This document shows, piece by piece, positions 42,462 through 53,709 of a stretch of 64,000 bases of DNA. The DNA is from Picochlorum sp. 'celeri' (Eukaryota; Chlorophyta; Trebouxiophyceae), in the NCBI GenBank assembly GCA_010909725.1, contig JAACMV010000018.1, positions 248,001-312,000 of the forward strand, written 5' to 3'. Numbering within the stretch: position 1 is the first letter of the stretch; the number at the start of each line of letters is the position of its first letter. The position numbers were made by a program, and so were the translations under genes. The notes beneath the pieces were generated by a model. That model worked only from the letters and a program-made list of their open reading frames with translations. It was not told the origin of the DNA and ran no database searches.

Positions 42462-43677
42462 ATGGGTGTTCTGACACTCGTATCTGCGTTCATGGCAATT
42501 ATGTGCATGATTCAAGGTGTATATGGTAGAGATGAATTTGGAATATTCGTGGAATTCGAGAATGCGTGTGATACGAGTGTACGAATTTGGCTCAACAGCG
42601 ACCAGGCAGCTGGGGATGTGGGTCCTGGGTCAGTAGCGGCGTTTCCAATATGCACAGACCCTGACTGTACGAGTGTGTGGGGGCTTCCAAAGGCATTTTC
42701 GTATCAGTATGGGGTTCAGACTGTTGAGGATGAGCCTTGTACGCTGGAAGGGGTGCGTCAGAGACTGTTCCTGTTGTCTTTCAATGGTGTCGTAGTATGA
42801 GCATTGTTTTGTGGTCACGCAGGGCAAGGGTGAGATAACAGTGAGTGCCACCTCACCTGTGCGGGTGTATGGATATCATAGAATATCATGCGATGGATGT
42901 ACGGGTAGAGCCACGGAGATGAATGTCCCGAAGCAGGCTCCAGAGGAGGAGGAGGACGACGACGAAGAGGAGCAGCAGCAGCAGTCTCCTGCTGTACTGC
43001 TGCCAGCACCAGGAGTACAGGACAAGCCGTCTTCGTCTTCTTCTTCTCCTCCTCCTCCTGCTCGGCTTGGTCCTCAATCGTCTTCTGCACCTCCAATGGA
43101 TGCGATATCGGAACAGGTCGAGGATGAAGATAGAGAAATCACCCTGATGCCACCCGCTCCAGCACAGAATGATGAAGCCAGTAGTTCTGGATTAGATAAA
43201 GGGGAGGACGACGGAGAGAAAGAAGAAGAGTCGGTGTATATTCCAGAGGGAGGAGATCTTTTTGTACGTGAACAATACGTGTGTGTTGATGTGTTGTTGA
43301 TACATACTCAAGATGTAGCGTGTCTTGGATGCAGGCATTTGGAAGTTCATCTCATAGAGATGTATATCCAAGTATTGCTGTGTTTCTTGCCATCATCAGC
43401 CTTTGATCGAGATGAGGGCGGTATATATATATATATCTGCTGAGAAAACACGTATTCGTCCGATTGAACGCATCTGTACCAACAGGGTGTGAAAGTACCC
43501 TTGAGCAGTATAGGATTCGTATCTCAAGGAAATGGTTGGTGCCAGAAAATCCAATCTACCCTTGAGGTGAAGCACTTTGTCCGTTCAAAAACTTGCTTCG
43601 ACCGAAGGTATTCAGTTCCCGATTTTTTTGGACGGAGGATTGAATCCACTGCCCCATGGGCATTCACAAAGGATTAA
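42462..43677 (+). CDS. Secreted protein of unknown function with acidic low-complexity middle
   Basis: Exons 42462-42752, 42823-43263, 43486-43677 (introns 70 and 222 nt; donors GTGCGT, GTACGT), all phase 0, 307 residues. The signal peptide is MGVLTLVSAFMAIMCMIQGVYG. A compact N-terminal domain with paired Cys (ENACDTSVRIWLNSD, CTDPDCTSVWGLPKAF, SCDGCTG) looks like a small beta-sandwich that I cannot name. The middle is poly-E, poly-Q and poly-S with acidic runs. Exon 3 adds NGWCQKIQSTLEVKHF, again with Cys. The last 40 residues are uncertain, since another frame here is also open and CAS starts only 26 bp after the stop. Confidence 0.5.
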
Positions 43678-43703
43678 ATACGAATTTGAAATAAACATCA
43701 AGT

Positions 43704-44855
43704 ATGGTGCACATTGTTCAGTGCAGAGTTCAGCGCATTGGCTGCACTGGTGGGATTCAGGTTGGGCAGCGAAGGTGTCATTCTCTGGTCGCTCCAGCAA
43801 GGTTTACGCGGGTGAATCCAAGCACGAGGAGGCCTGTGATTGTTCTTGCATCTGCCCAAGATACTATAGATGCAACAGTAGATGGAGCAGTGTCTGCTCT
43901 GCAGGAAACTGCAGGGTTGTTGAAGCAGGCTTTGGAAGTGACAGATAAGGGAGCAAAGGCTGTGGGAGATGTCGCTTCCAAGGTGGCTCCTATTGTGGAA
44001 AAGACAACAAAGTCTGTATCTCCCATTATCAATGATGCGATCGAGTCGTATGGGAAACCGCTGGCATCGTCCTTATCCTCAAAACTTTCTGAGACAGGTC
44101 CACAGGTTGGAAAACTTGTGCAGGATGCAGGAGTGAGCCCAGACATTGTGCAGGGTGCATCAAAGGCGGTCAGTGCGACCAAGCCATTTGTAACGTCTGC
44201 AGTTGATTTCGTGACGACGACTCCACCCCTGACGTTGGCAGAGTATGCTGCTGGTGTGGGTGTCGGGGTTCTTGCGCTTCCTGGGATGCTTTCATTGTTG
44301 GGTGCTGTGTTGAGAGGATTTGCCGGCTTTGTGACTCCTGCAGGAGTATTAGATAAATTAAGTACTAGCCAGAAGGCTGTTCTGATTGATATTCGATCAG
44401 AGCGTGAGAAAGAATCTGCAGGCATTCCAGACATGAGGGAGAAGAGCAAATACATTCAAATTGAGTTTGCGAGTGTGGATGACGGTCGAGTGCGACGAGA
44501 ACTTAAAAATATTGCCGACTTGGAGGCGACCATGACGGCCCTGCAGGTGGCAGCATTGAAGAAGATTTCAAAATCCAGTGAAGTGTATCTCATGGATAAG
44601 AATGGATCATCAAGCAAAGTTGTGGCGCGAAAACTGGCATCAAAGGGTTTCAAAAATGTTTACGTTGTGAACGGGGGTTATAGTGCATGGCAACGAGAAA
44701 GGCTTCCCAGCCGAATGGCCACGTCGGTTTCAAACGTTGAGGTTATTGCGCCAGGCCAAGTCTTATTTGGCAGCACAAAGAAGAAATCTGATGCAACCAA
44801 ACAAATCGCTCCAACCCCTGCTAGAAAGGCATTGCCTAGTGGTTCCAGAAATTGA
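43704..44855 (+). CDS. CAS: CAS-type thylakoid calcium-sensing receptor (rhodanese-like)
   Basis: CAS is a thylakoid membrane protein needed for Ca2+-dependent photoacclimation, stomatal or CO2-concentrating responses in plants and Chlamydomonas. Single exon, 383 residues: transit peptide (about 1-48), a stromal or lumenal helical region (VSALQETAGLLKQALEV ... PIINDAIESYGKPLASSL), one membrane helix (LAEYAAGVGVGVLALPGMLSLLGAVL), then a C-terminal rhodanese-like domain (VLIDIRSEREKESAG ... FKNVYVVNGGYSAW). The usual catalytic Cys loop reads YLMDKNGSSSK, so it is catalytically dead, as in known CAS proteins. It faces the GH5 gene with 19 bp between stops. Confidence 0.9.
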   Translation: MVHIVQCRVQRIGCTGGIQVGQRRCHSLVAPARFTRVNPSTRRPVIVLASAQDTIDATVDGAVSALQETAGLLKQALEVTDKGAKAVGDVASKVAPIVEKTTKSVSPIINDAIESYGKPLASSLSSKLSETGPQVGKLVQDAGVSPDIVQGASKAVSATKPFVTSAVDFVTTTPPLTLAEYAAGVGVGVLALPGMLSLLGAVLRGFAGFVTPAGVLDKLSTSQKAVLIDIRSEREKESAGIPDMREKSKYIQIEFASVDDGRVRRELKNIADLEATMTALQVAALKKISKSSEVYLMDKNGSSSKVVARKLASKGFKNVYVVNGGYSAWQRERLPSRMATSVSNVEVIAPGQVLFGSTKKKSDATKQIAPTPARKALPSGSRN

Positions 44856-44874
44856 TTAATTTTATTGTAATAGA

Positions 44875-46310
44875 TTACATGCAAGTACACGAGCCAAATC
44901 TCTCCTTGTCAATCAGAGGGTCTTTTACTTTCTCTGGCACTGCGGCAGCAGGAGCGTCAGGTGAAAATCGCGAGCTGGCAAAGCTATTCATCCGTAAGCC
45001 ACCACTATGGTACGATGACGCAAACTCTTCAATTATTTCTCTGATGTATCCTTCCGAGTCCCGGCCGACGTCAACATGAATCGTATATCCATCATGATGT
45101 GGATAATGCTTTGAGGCTGCATGCCAAAACATGCATCCAGACAGGCATGCACCCTGTTGCTTTTTCAAATAATGCAACAAAATGGCATACAAGTCGACGT
45201 AAAAATCCTCCCTGGTGCTTTTGCCGGCGTCTAAGAATCCAAATTCGCTGATTATTAGTGGTTTGTCCAACTTTTGGCAGATATCAATGTGGTCCTGAAT
45301 GTATTGAGACATGAAGGCCACGTGCTCGGAGGCCGTTTTTCGAGGCAACCATTTTTCTGGGTACAAGTGAATGCAACATACGTCGATGTATGGGGACGAA
45401 CAGTCTTGCGCAAAGTCAGTCCCATACTCTGACGTGTCAAAAGGGTTTGATTTCTTCATCAGTCCTTTTGTAGATGGTCCGAAGAATCCCTCGCAATCCA
45501 TAAATACTAGATGATTTTTATCAAGATTTTTAATCCACTCTGCTGTGTGATGGGCCCATTTCGCAACGACATGCTTTGAGCACCCAGGGTCAGCATAACA
45601 GCGTGGTTCATTGGCTAGGCCAAACCCTAGAATTGTCGGATCGTCTCGATACACCACTCCTGTGACGCTATTCCGTCGAAGAATTAGTTTCTTAATGAAT
45701 TCAAAAAATATTTTCTGGCACCACGGGTCCTCGTAAAACAAAGAGGCAATCTTCTCATGGCTGTCAAGCTCCAACTTGCTGCCTTCCTCTTGTTGCTGTT
45801 TTTTCTTCTTGGCAATACTCCATTTCACATACTGTGCCATGCCACCATAATCTTCCCAGAAATTTGTCAAATCTAAAAGAATTCGCATATCCTTCTCACG
45901 ACAATAATAGATGATCCGGTCGAGAGATGTAAATACATTCTCATCAAAATATTTTGGATATGGCTGCAAGGCATGTGGGTAATCACCATCTGCAAAAGCC
46001 CACGTCCGTATGCACCGGATCCCCATATCAGCCAGACAATCCAAAACTTCGAATGGTCTAGATTGGTTGCATTTCGCACTGGCTTTCGTCTGTATCGATA
46101 GAAAAAGATGCATTACACAACCGTTGACCAGAGTAGTCTGAAGAAGACTACCGTGATGAGAAATAAGATTCACCGATTCATCCAACGTGCCATTAAATAG
46201 TAACAATTCGCTCCAGCGAATTTATATGGTTTATCGTTCAGAAGCAAACCCCGAGAGGGGTCTGCTTGAACAAAACCTTGCCCTAGTGAATCCGAGTCGT
46301 CAGAGTCCAT
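44875..46310 (-). CDS. GH5 (subfamily 7-like) endo-beta-1,4-mannanase
   Basis: Exon 1 is 46310-46174 (MDSDDSDSLGQGFVQADPSR, then LLNDKPYKFAGANCYYLM), a 95-nt intron (donor GTGAAT) and exon 2 46078-44875; the split codon restores ARWMNRAKCNQSRPF. 446 residues, no obvious signal peptide. GH5 landmarks: DMGIRCIRTWAFADGD, LLDLTNFWEDYGGMAQYV, the acid/base Glu in FGLANEPRCYADPG, HLYPEKW and the nucleophile Glu in PLIISEFGFLDAG, then FWHAASKHYPHHDGYTI. Plant-type mannanases show the same order. The lack of a secretion signal suggests a cytosolic or unconventional location, or a missed first exon. Substrate preference for mannan is by family only. Confidence 0.88.
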
Positions 46311-46636
46311 AGTTTGGGTTTATTGACCCATGAGAAAGAATCAATCCCTATATTTTAATTTGATACATATATAACGATTATTTATCGGCAATCGGCCTGA
46401 AGGAGGTGGGTATGATGAATGGCATGGTGGTCAATCTGTCGACCTCAAAAAAAAGGCAATTTGTGGATCCAGGTGGACAATTCATATGAATGCATGGATA
46501 CACTGCGAATCATGATACGCTGAATTTCAGTTGTATAGAATCTTTACAGGTCGTGAATAGTTCTTGAAAGTTCTTGAAGACTCGAGACTAACGGTAGGAA
46601 AAGAAAGAAAGGAACAAAAACAAAAAGAGAAATGGA
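46311..46636. other. Intergenic region, GH5 to LPMO/CBM14 gene
   Basis: 326 bp between two minus-strand genes. AT-rich; no gene seen. Confidence 0.5.
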
Positions 46637-48024
46637 TCATGTACATGGTACTCTTGGGGACCAGTCACAGTATTGCTTGGACTCGTCGAATAGTGAATCA
46701 CCCTTGCATTCAAGCCTGATTTTGACATGTTGCTGGCACATGTAATAAAATTTGCATCCAGATGAGCGGTCTGCGTACAAACCATGGCTTTTGCTTTCAC
46801 AGAAACTCTCAGCATCAGTGGTTTCAGTTGCTGGGGGCGATGGCAATGGAGATGGCGATGGCGATGAAGGTGGAAGTGGAGATGGAGATGACTGGGTGAC
46901 TTTCCCATTACAAGATACTCTTGGTGACCAGTCACAGTATTGTTTGCCCTCATCGAACAACGAATCAGCCAGGCATTCAAGTCTCACTTGCACATTCTGT
47001 CGACACATGAAATAAAATTTGCATCCAGATTCGACATCTGCATAGAGTCCATAGTTTCTGCCCTGACAAAACTCTTGAGCAGCTGTTGGTGCAGATGAGG
47101 CAGGGTCTGGTGACGGTGGCTCTGGTGAAGGAGGCTCTGGTGATGGTGGCTCTGGTGAAGGAGGCTCTTCACTTGGGGGTACTTCTCCACATGGGACTCT
47201 CTCAGCTATGTCGCATTGCTGAGTATCTTGATTGAAAAGCGCTCCCTCTGGACACATGTGTGATGAGCTTGTCGACTCATCACAAAAGTAATAGTCTTTG
47301 CACCCAGAATCCTCGTCAGCATAATATACTCCGGCCTCTTTCCCTTTGCTCAGAATAGCTGTGCAGAATTTCGTCGCAGTTGACTGATCTGGATCTTGTA
47401 CCTGACATATGACATCAGAGTCTTGCGCACACAGTTGCAACGAATCGCTGAACAGAGTGCCTTCAGGACACTCCTTCTCAAACGACTCGCCTTGTTCACA
47501 GGAAAAGTAGTGTTGGCATCCCCTGCTGACATCAGCATACAGACCGAACTCCTTCCCTGTATCTTTTGATATTTTACAGAACTCTGCTGCTGCAGCAGTT
47601 GACTCTGGCGTTGTCGTTGGACTCGGGGTATCAGGAATAGGATCTGGGGCTGTACCTCCCGCTTGATCTTACATAGGAAGAATTCAAACAGACCATTATG
47701 ATTCGCCTCACTTTTGACAACAATCTTGATCATTTGTCCCTCTGTATAACGTGCCGTGGCCTCTCCTGTCCAAAACTCGCCACCGACTTCATGCTTTCTC
47801 CTTTCCTGATCAAAAGGGTCCCCACAGATGCCATACGTGGCATCAGGAAAGGTACTCCCATGGGCAGCGTATACAGCACCTGGACCACCAGCGTTCAAAC
47901 AATGAGGACAATAGTCCGAATTAGCCTTGTAGTTCCTGGATTCAGGCAATTTCAGATAACCATGACCTGACACCACGGTCAACGTGCCCACAAGCACAAG
48001 GGCTTGAAACATTGCAAAATTCAT
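46637..48024 (-). CDS. Secreted chitin-active-type protein: truncated LPMO-like N-terminus plus four CBM14 modules
   Basis: Signal peptide MNFAMFQALVLVGTLTVVSG, then mature HGYLKLPESRNY: an N-terminal His, required for the copper His-brace of lytic polysaccharide monooxygenases. CPHCLNAGGPG, YGICGDPFD and the second His in ANHNGLFEFFLC resemble AA15/chitin-binding type-4 LPMOs. The LPMO then stops after about 115 residues, roughly half its usual length. Reading continues in another frame from about 47649 with a Pro/Thr linker and four peritrophin-A (CBM14) modules (FCKISKD..., FCTAILSK..., FCQGRNYGLYADVESG..., FCESKSHGLYADRSSG...), each with six Cys, separated by Pro-rich linkers. The frame change at 47672-47650 would need a 23-nt intron (GTAAGA...TACAG) or is a frameshift. 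Confidence 0.75.
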
Positions 48025-48911
48025 ACTCAGGTCCTCATATGTATGAAAAAGATTTGAAATTTATTCATATTGAAACCGTAAGAAGCCCATATGTAGGCAA
48101 ATGGATACAATGGCGGGACGGTCATCTGTGTCTGACCCACGGGCCGCGGTGATAGCCGCGCCCTCAGAAGCAGCTGATGAGGCACCTGACCGTTACCAGT
48201 AACACAACTGTCAAATATTGAACACACATCAAAAATTTTTTACATACACAGTGGTATGGTGGATCAACACAGTGCACCCAAGGCGTCCCTCGACGTGACC
48301 ATACATCCTTCAAAGGCTCTTCGAAGAGAACTCTCTAAGTGGTAGTTGCCCGTGCTGCCTGTGAGTGAGAGAATCGCTTCTTGACAACCCCTCTGTAGTA
48401 ACGGAATCTCATCCATCAATAGTCTATATCATCTCAAGAGTAAATATAGATTCATTGCTGAGACAGATTGGCCTAGATTGTGGCTGAGACATGGTTGTTG
48501 TTTGCAAAACTCAATTGAGTCTTTGCAAAGAGAGCCCAGGGTTTTCAAGTCAACAGTCATACCATCAATCTGCTGGGTCATTTAAATTGATCAACAGGCC
48601 ATTGTATATAGAGACGAGATGCCACTCACGGATCACTCGCAATCACACGTATATTCTTTCCTTGGAATACAGGCTCCCGTTTGTTCTGACTGAATGATTC
48701 AGTCAGAACCGGCATCTCCATACAAGCAACCCTATAACCCCGCAAACACCCCCATCTCAGCCATTATTTCATTCTTTCAAATTCCAAGGCAACTAATATT
48801 CCAATAATCCTCATCACATGGGTCATATTTGGATTAGTCGCCCTCAGGAAGAAGATTGAATTAAATTTCTGGCATAGGGACGGAATTCCTAGGTTTCTTT
48901 TCTCGCCCGGA
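48025..48911. other. Intergenic region with one perfect palindrome
   Basis: 887 bp between the divergent LPMO/CBM14 (-) and bestrophin-like (+) genes, presumably both promoters. I looked for tRNA-like or snRNA-like motifs and saw none. The perfect inverted repeat at 48683-48709 is listed separately. Confidence 0.5.
48683..48709. repeat. Perfect 12-bp stem, 3-base loop inverted repeat
   Basis: GTTCTGACTGAA, loop TGA, TTCAGTCAGAAC. It lies about 200 bp upstream of the bestrophin-like start. It could be a structured UTR element, a TGA(C/A)T-type factor site or chance. Confidence 0.85.
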
Positions 48912-50228
48912 ATGAAAATGTACCACACAAAGGGATGTAACAGAATTATATGTACCCATTCTCATCCCATTACGGTAGACAGAGGTCGCTCATGGAAATT
49001 GAAGAGGAACAGAAAATTAGCCGTCCCCTGCAACGCTGGGAGCAGCTCTGAACGTTGGCCTCGAGAGGAATCGCCCATGTTTGGAGATGGCGTGAAAGAA
49101 CAAGGTCGTTTTTATGAGAGGACTCTGTCCTCGTTCACCTTTGATAGGTGGGCGTCTCACAGAAGCACGTCAAGGTACACAAGACACATGTTGGGGATTT
49201 TCAAATCATCCATTGCAAGGGGATTGGCACAGCCACTCCTGACAGTTGCAGGGATTGCTAGTGTAGTTTGCTTTTATGAGGATTCTTTGGCGAAAGGATT
49301 GCTTCCTCCGTATCTGCCGTCACTTCTGATGCCAACAGCACCATTTGACCTGACGTCATTTGCTTTGGCATTGCTTTTAGTGTTTCGGACCAATACATCC
49401 TATGATAGGTGGCTGGAGGTCTGTACAGTGTGGTCGGGCCTAGGAAATAGATCCAGGGATACCATGCGGCAATGTATTTCTCATATATCTGATGGGAGTG
49501 GGGCAATGAACCCTCTGTCTGCAGCAATGTGCCGATGGGTTATTGCATACTGCAGAGCTTTGAAATGCGAAGTAATGGAAAACTCTGATTTGGCAGCGGA
49601 ATTGAAAGATGTATTGACACCCAAAGAGGCGTCTAGCCTCCTGAAAGCGAGGCATAGGCCATCCTTTGCTGTGTCTATATTGACAGAGTTGGGTGCTGCT
49701 GCACCTCTTCGTGAGTCTCACAGGATTCGTTTGGATGAGAATTTGACCTACTTTGAAGACGCAGTGGGGTCATGTGAGCGGATTCTGACGCAACCGATTC
49801 CTCTGAGCTATACCCGGCATACATCACGCTTCATGGTTATTTGGCTGTCTGCGCTGCCACTTGGCCTCTATGATACGTGCGGATGGGCCACGATTCCTCT
49901 TTCCGTCGTCATTACATTCCTTTTATTAGGTATTGATGAGATTGGAGTGCAGATTGAGGAACCATTCGGCCTTCTCCCTCTGGACGATATCTGTGATGAG
50001 ATTGAAGGTGACCTCTTCTCCATGTTGAGAGAAGGGATTGAGATTAAGAAAACGGCACAGGCTGCCAGATTGGCAGCGATGGGAAATCAGGAGGAGATGG
50101 ATGCTCTCGAGATGACTCCCTTTTCGCCGCTTCCTCGAGTTGCGGTGAGTAGAGATGAATCAAGCAGTAGTAGTAGCTCAATGCATAAGGAATGGGACGA
50201 GGTGACTGGGAGGTCATCCCTCGGGTAA
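48912..50228 (+). CDS. Chloroplast bestrophin-like anion channel (VCCN1-like)
   Basis: Thylakoid bestrophin-like channels (VCCN1 in Arabidopsis, BST in Chlamydomonas) conduct chloride or bicarbonate and tune the proton motive force or CO2 supply. Intronless, 438 residues; the basic N-terminus (about 1-80) fits a transit peptide. Family motifs: FDLTSFALALLLVFRTNTSYDRW, WSGLGNRSRD, ILTQPIPLSYTRHTSRFM, WLSALPLGLYDTCGW, IDEIGVQIEEPFGLLPLDDICDEIE. Four membrane segments are visible. The C-terminal 45 residues are Ser-rich and disordered. The Met at 48912 is followed by another at 48918; either could be used. Confidence 0.9.
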   Translation: MKMYHTKGCNRIICTHSHPITVDRGRSWKLKRNRKLAVPCNAGSSSERWPREESPMFGDGVKEQGRFYERTLSSFTFDRWASHRSTSRYTRHMLGIFKSSIARGLAQPLLTVAGIASVVCFYEDSLAKGLLPPYLPSLLMPTAPFDLTSFALALLLVFRTNTSYDRWLEVCTVWSGLGNRSRDTMRQCISHISDGSGAMNPLSAAMCRWVIAYCRALKCEVMENSDLAAELKDVLTPKEASSLLKARHRPSFAVSILTELGAAAPLRESHRIRLDENLTYFEDAVGSCERILTQPIPLSYTRHTSRFMVIWLSALPLGLYDTCGWATIPLSVVITFLLLGIDEIGVQIEEPFGLLPLDDICDEIEGDLFSMLREGIEIKKTAQAARLAAMGNQEEMDALEMTPFSPLPRVAVSRDESSSSSSSMHKEWDEVTGRSSLG

Positions 50229-50381
50229 ATTCGAATGTCAACCACTCAAGGTATAGCCAGAGGCCGTGCCTTCTTTTGAGATAAAAAAAACTGTTAGTTA
50301 CATGTATTGTAATATTTGATTTCCATCATTCATCTGCTATTCATTTGACAGGGATTCTCGACCGAACGCTTGCTGTATACA

Positions 50382-51396
50382 ATGTCAATTCTTTCAAAAA
50401 GACTGCCATACCTGGGTCGGATCCAATTGCAACTCCACGAATTTGTTCAGAATAATGCATTGTATTCAACGTGGAATGGTACGTTGCGATCATTAACCAC
50501 GGATGTGTCGTTACCAGGAGCCTCTGGTTCTGGGAGGGCTGCAGCCTTGTCTGAACCATCTCTATCGATACAAGATCGCATACTCTGCAATAATAATACA
50601 ACTATGAGAAGAGGGTTTGCCTCGACTGGAATTCAATTGCAGCAACAGCAGGAGAAGGCAGAGGACGAGCAGGACAAGAAGGGCCCAGGAGCAGTACATG
50701 CATTGTCTCTTCCAGAATCATTAGAGTACCACGGAACACCTTCAGTTCCTACAGTTCCAGATGATGCCAGTATTTTCAAAAAGGCCGTCTTATGGATGGG
50801 TGGATATTATTCGAAACAGAGCACGTATATGAGAGCAGCAGGGGAGCTCAATGTGTGTATCAAGGAGCAATCTCTCAATCCTGCACTGTTTCAAGGTACG
50901 TACTCGTGTTGTTGCCTCACAAGTATAACTACAGTAGATCTTAGATCTCTCGTTCATTATCTGCCATGCAGAGCTGGAGGTGCCAAACGATTTCCAGCAC
51001 ACCCATGCACTCCTGTGTCTTCATGTATGGCTCATCATTAAACGCCTCTCCCTCGAAGGAAAGCCCGGTAAAAGAATTTCTCAAATCATGTATGACAACT
51101 TTCAAGACGATGTTGAGCACATGGTGCGTGAAGCAGGAGTACAAGTTCGCCTACAAAAGCACCTCACAGAACTAGAGAAGCAATTTTATGGCAGCTGTGC
51201 TGCCTATGACAAGGCACTTGATGCATCTTCTCAAGAGACTCTTGCTGCTGCCTTGCACAGAAATGTCTATCAACAAGACCCAGCAAAGAAGAATGCAAGC
51301 AAAAAGATGGAAACATATGTCTTGAGGGCCATGGCATCTCTGGCAAAGACTCCCAGTGACATTGTTCTGAAAGGTCAGATTCGGTTTTCCAAATGA
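50382..51396 (+). CDS. UQCC1: Ubiquinol-cytochrome c chaperone, CBP3/UQCC1 family
   Basis: Mitochondrial assembly factor that binds newly made cytochrome b of complex III. Exon 1 is 50382-50895 and exon 2 is 50972-51396 (intron 76 nt, donor GTACGT), 312 residues. A long N-terminal region (about 1-120) is basic/Ser-rich and consistent with a mitochondrial presequence plus a Gln/Glu-rich linker. The chaperone domain runs from AGELNVCIKEQSLNPALFQ through LEVPNDFQHTHALLCLHVWLI, KRLSLEGKPGKRISQIMYDNF, DDVEHMVREAGV and LEKQFYGSCAAYDKAL to LAAALHRNVYQ. The pattern matches PF03981 members throughout. Confidence 0.9.
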
Positions 51397-51462
51397 ATTC
51401 ATTCACATCGGTATTTTCTTTTGTGTAATATATCATTGCATGTCACGTATTCGGTAGCAAAA

Positions 51463-52130
51463 ATGCCAAGCGCAAGTAGTACACAGAAGAGGTCCGTTGG
51501 TGGAGACATTGATTGTCTTCAATCTGAGTATTGTCATCGTCATCGTCACGCTTGATGCATGCAGGAAAAAGAAATCAGTGAAAACTTCTTCAACACAAAC
51601 ACCCTTATTTATCGGACTCGTCGCAGCTGCTGTTGGAGCGGTATGGTATCTCCGAAAGAGGCAGCAAGGAGACTCTTCTAGTGGCAGTAAGAAGGGCTCA
51701 CGCGCCAAAAAGGGTGGAGAGTCTGAGACAAGGAGTGCTTTTAAATTCCCAGACGCGAAGAAAAAGGCTGCATCAACGAGTCTTCCCAGGAATAAAACGA
51801 ATAAGAAGAACAAGGCAAAGCGAAGGGCTGAGAAGGCCCAGAAAAAGGCTGACAAGTACGTGTGCGATACAGAATGAATCATCACCTGCTGCGTCCTCGT
51901 TGATCGAAACTTTGAATGATGGTATATGTATGGTGTGCAGGGAGAAGAGTGCTGCTGCGTCAAAGGCGAGTGGTGGCCAAAAGCAAGATGACGGGCAGGC
52001 ATCAACATCAGTTATTAATTATTCATACTTTGATACTGCACGGAGGGATACAGTGATACCCACACATAAAAAGCCCACCTTGTCTGCAGCAGATATTATG
52101 AAAAAAGACCAGGAACTGAAAAAGCAATGA
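51463..52130 (+). CDS. Small Lys-rich single-pass membrane protein, unknown
   Basis: Exons 51463-51491, 51565-51855, 51941-52130 (introns 73 and 85 nt; donors GTCCGT, GTACGT), 169 residues, frame-consistent. The start MPSASSTQKRKKKSVKTSS is basic, then one helix TPLFIGLVAAAVGAVWYL, then a long cytosolic Lys/Ala/Ser-rich coiled region (KKNKAKRRAEKAQKKADKEK) and a C-terminus with DIMKKDQELKKQ. No domain is recognised; the layout resembles small ER or organelle-outer-membrane tethering or translation-associated proteins. It ends 46 bp from the convergent SEX4 stop. Confidence 0.6.
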
Positions 52131-52176
52131 ACCATGTAATTGAAACTAAATGCAATCGATCGAATCAACTCAATCC

Positions 52177-53476
52177 TCATGCGCGAGCACTCGTGCTCGC
52201 GCCATCAGCAGTCAAACTCAGCAGAATGTCTTGGATCTTTGCCCTCTCGTCCGCTGTCAAATCTCCACCACTGCGTATGCGTTGTCTTGCTTCTGTTTCT
52301 TCTCGACTCAAGTCAGCGTCCGGTACTATTAATACATTATTAACATTGTTGCCGTCAACCATGGTCATGTGGTCCATCGAAATCCCCCACACATCATCCT
52401 GCATGAATAATAATACATGAACAACCAACATGCCATCGACCTGTCTGAATGCGACACTAGTCGTATTCATCATATTGACGCACCCAAATAAATTTAAACT
52501 GGTATTTTCCAGGTGGCAAGTGCCGCTTCACCATGTGAATTGCCCTCTGGCCTGTATACTTTGGCAGCATCTGCACTGATTGCCCCCACCCAACATCTAT
52601 CCCAGCAATTCTCACATCCGACGAACACATGTCTCTTCGCCGGAGTGATATTACCACAGGAACAGGATCTTTTCCGTACAACATATCTACTGCAGCCTCT
52701 CGAATAGCCTCCTCTCTCGGCTTACAGGGGCGCAGGCCAGTAAGGTGAGCATAGGCTTCATCCAAGGGAATGCCCTTCATCCACCACATGTACCCCAACG
52801 CTGTCGCTGGAGCCCTACCCAAACCAGCTGTACAATGAATGTACGTCGTCCCACTCGTGTCCCCCTTCTTCAGATCACTCTGTGCAATCAATGAAACAGC
52901 ACCAGGCAGCCTTCGGCGCAGACTGTATGGATCAAAATCACGAATGGCATGTCGCAAATGCTCAATCATCCCACCATGCGCACAACGCTTACGTATTGGT
53001 TCCACATCCAGAGAAAAATACTCCATGTCGCTGTCCTCTTGCAGACACATGATGGTCCTCACACCTTCCTGTTCCAAGACCTCCACATCCTCTTCGGTCT
53101 GGAGACAGGACCCAACGATCAAATCATCCAAAATTCGTGTATAGTTCATCCCATCTTCATGTGAATATACTAAAGGTGCACCCATCCGTTCCTGCATGAC
53201 TTCTGTGTAAGTGTCTGAGAGTCCCTCTACAGAGTCCTCACTCTCATCCTTTTCCATCCCAGTGCTTGCATGTACCGTTGCATCTGTTATATGACGTATA
53301 TGTGTCTGATATTTGAAACACATATCTGTGAACCGAGAATGGTTCACAGAGAATTTGACATGTGGCAACCTTGGGCCATGCCCGACCCTAGTCGACACGA
53401 TCAGAGGCAGCATTGATGATAGATCTCGTAAAAATAGAAATAGAAAATGAAAGAATACGTGGTTTTCGACATGCAT
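52177..53476 (-). CDS. SEX4: Phosphoglucan phosphatase, SEX4-type
   Basis: SEX4 removes phosphate from glucans so starch can be degraded in the chloroplast. Exon 1 is 53476-52484 and exon 2 is 52398-52177 (intron 85 nt, donor GTGCGT), 404 residues; the start may instead be the Met near 53413. A dual-specificity phosphatase domain has ILDDLIVGSCLQTEEDV, GVRTIMCLQEDSDMEYF and the active site HCTAGLGRAPA (CxxGxxR). The family-specific Leu/Trp segment WWMKGIPLDEAYAHL and RPCKPREEAIREA follow. A C-terminal CBM48 (VRIAGIDVGWGQ, LPPGKYQFKFIW, DDVWGISMDH...NNVNNVLIV) spans the intron. The DSP-then-CBM order separates SEX4 from laforin. Confidence 0.9.
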
Positions 53477-53709
53477 GGACGGTGCGCCTGGTTAATCGAA
53501 AGTACCCAGCTCCTTAAATAAATAATGCTGTTTCATGAAATTTCAATGTGCAATGATCATTGCACATTGGCTAATTATCGATGCATATTAGCACTCCATA
53601 CGCCTTGGTAATTGCTACTTGAAGTCATTTTTACCTTTTACGATACGAGTGGATAGGGTAGGAATAAGGGTGGGCGGATCCTCCTAGCAGAAAGAAGATT
53701 TTTTTAACC

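Noticed and set aside
52927..53164. Plus-strand frames opposite the SEX4 gene
   Set aside because: The minus strand encodes the complete phosphatase domain; the plus frames have no recognisable features.
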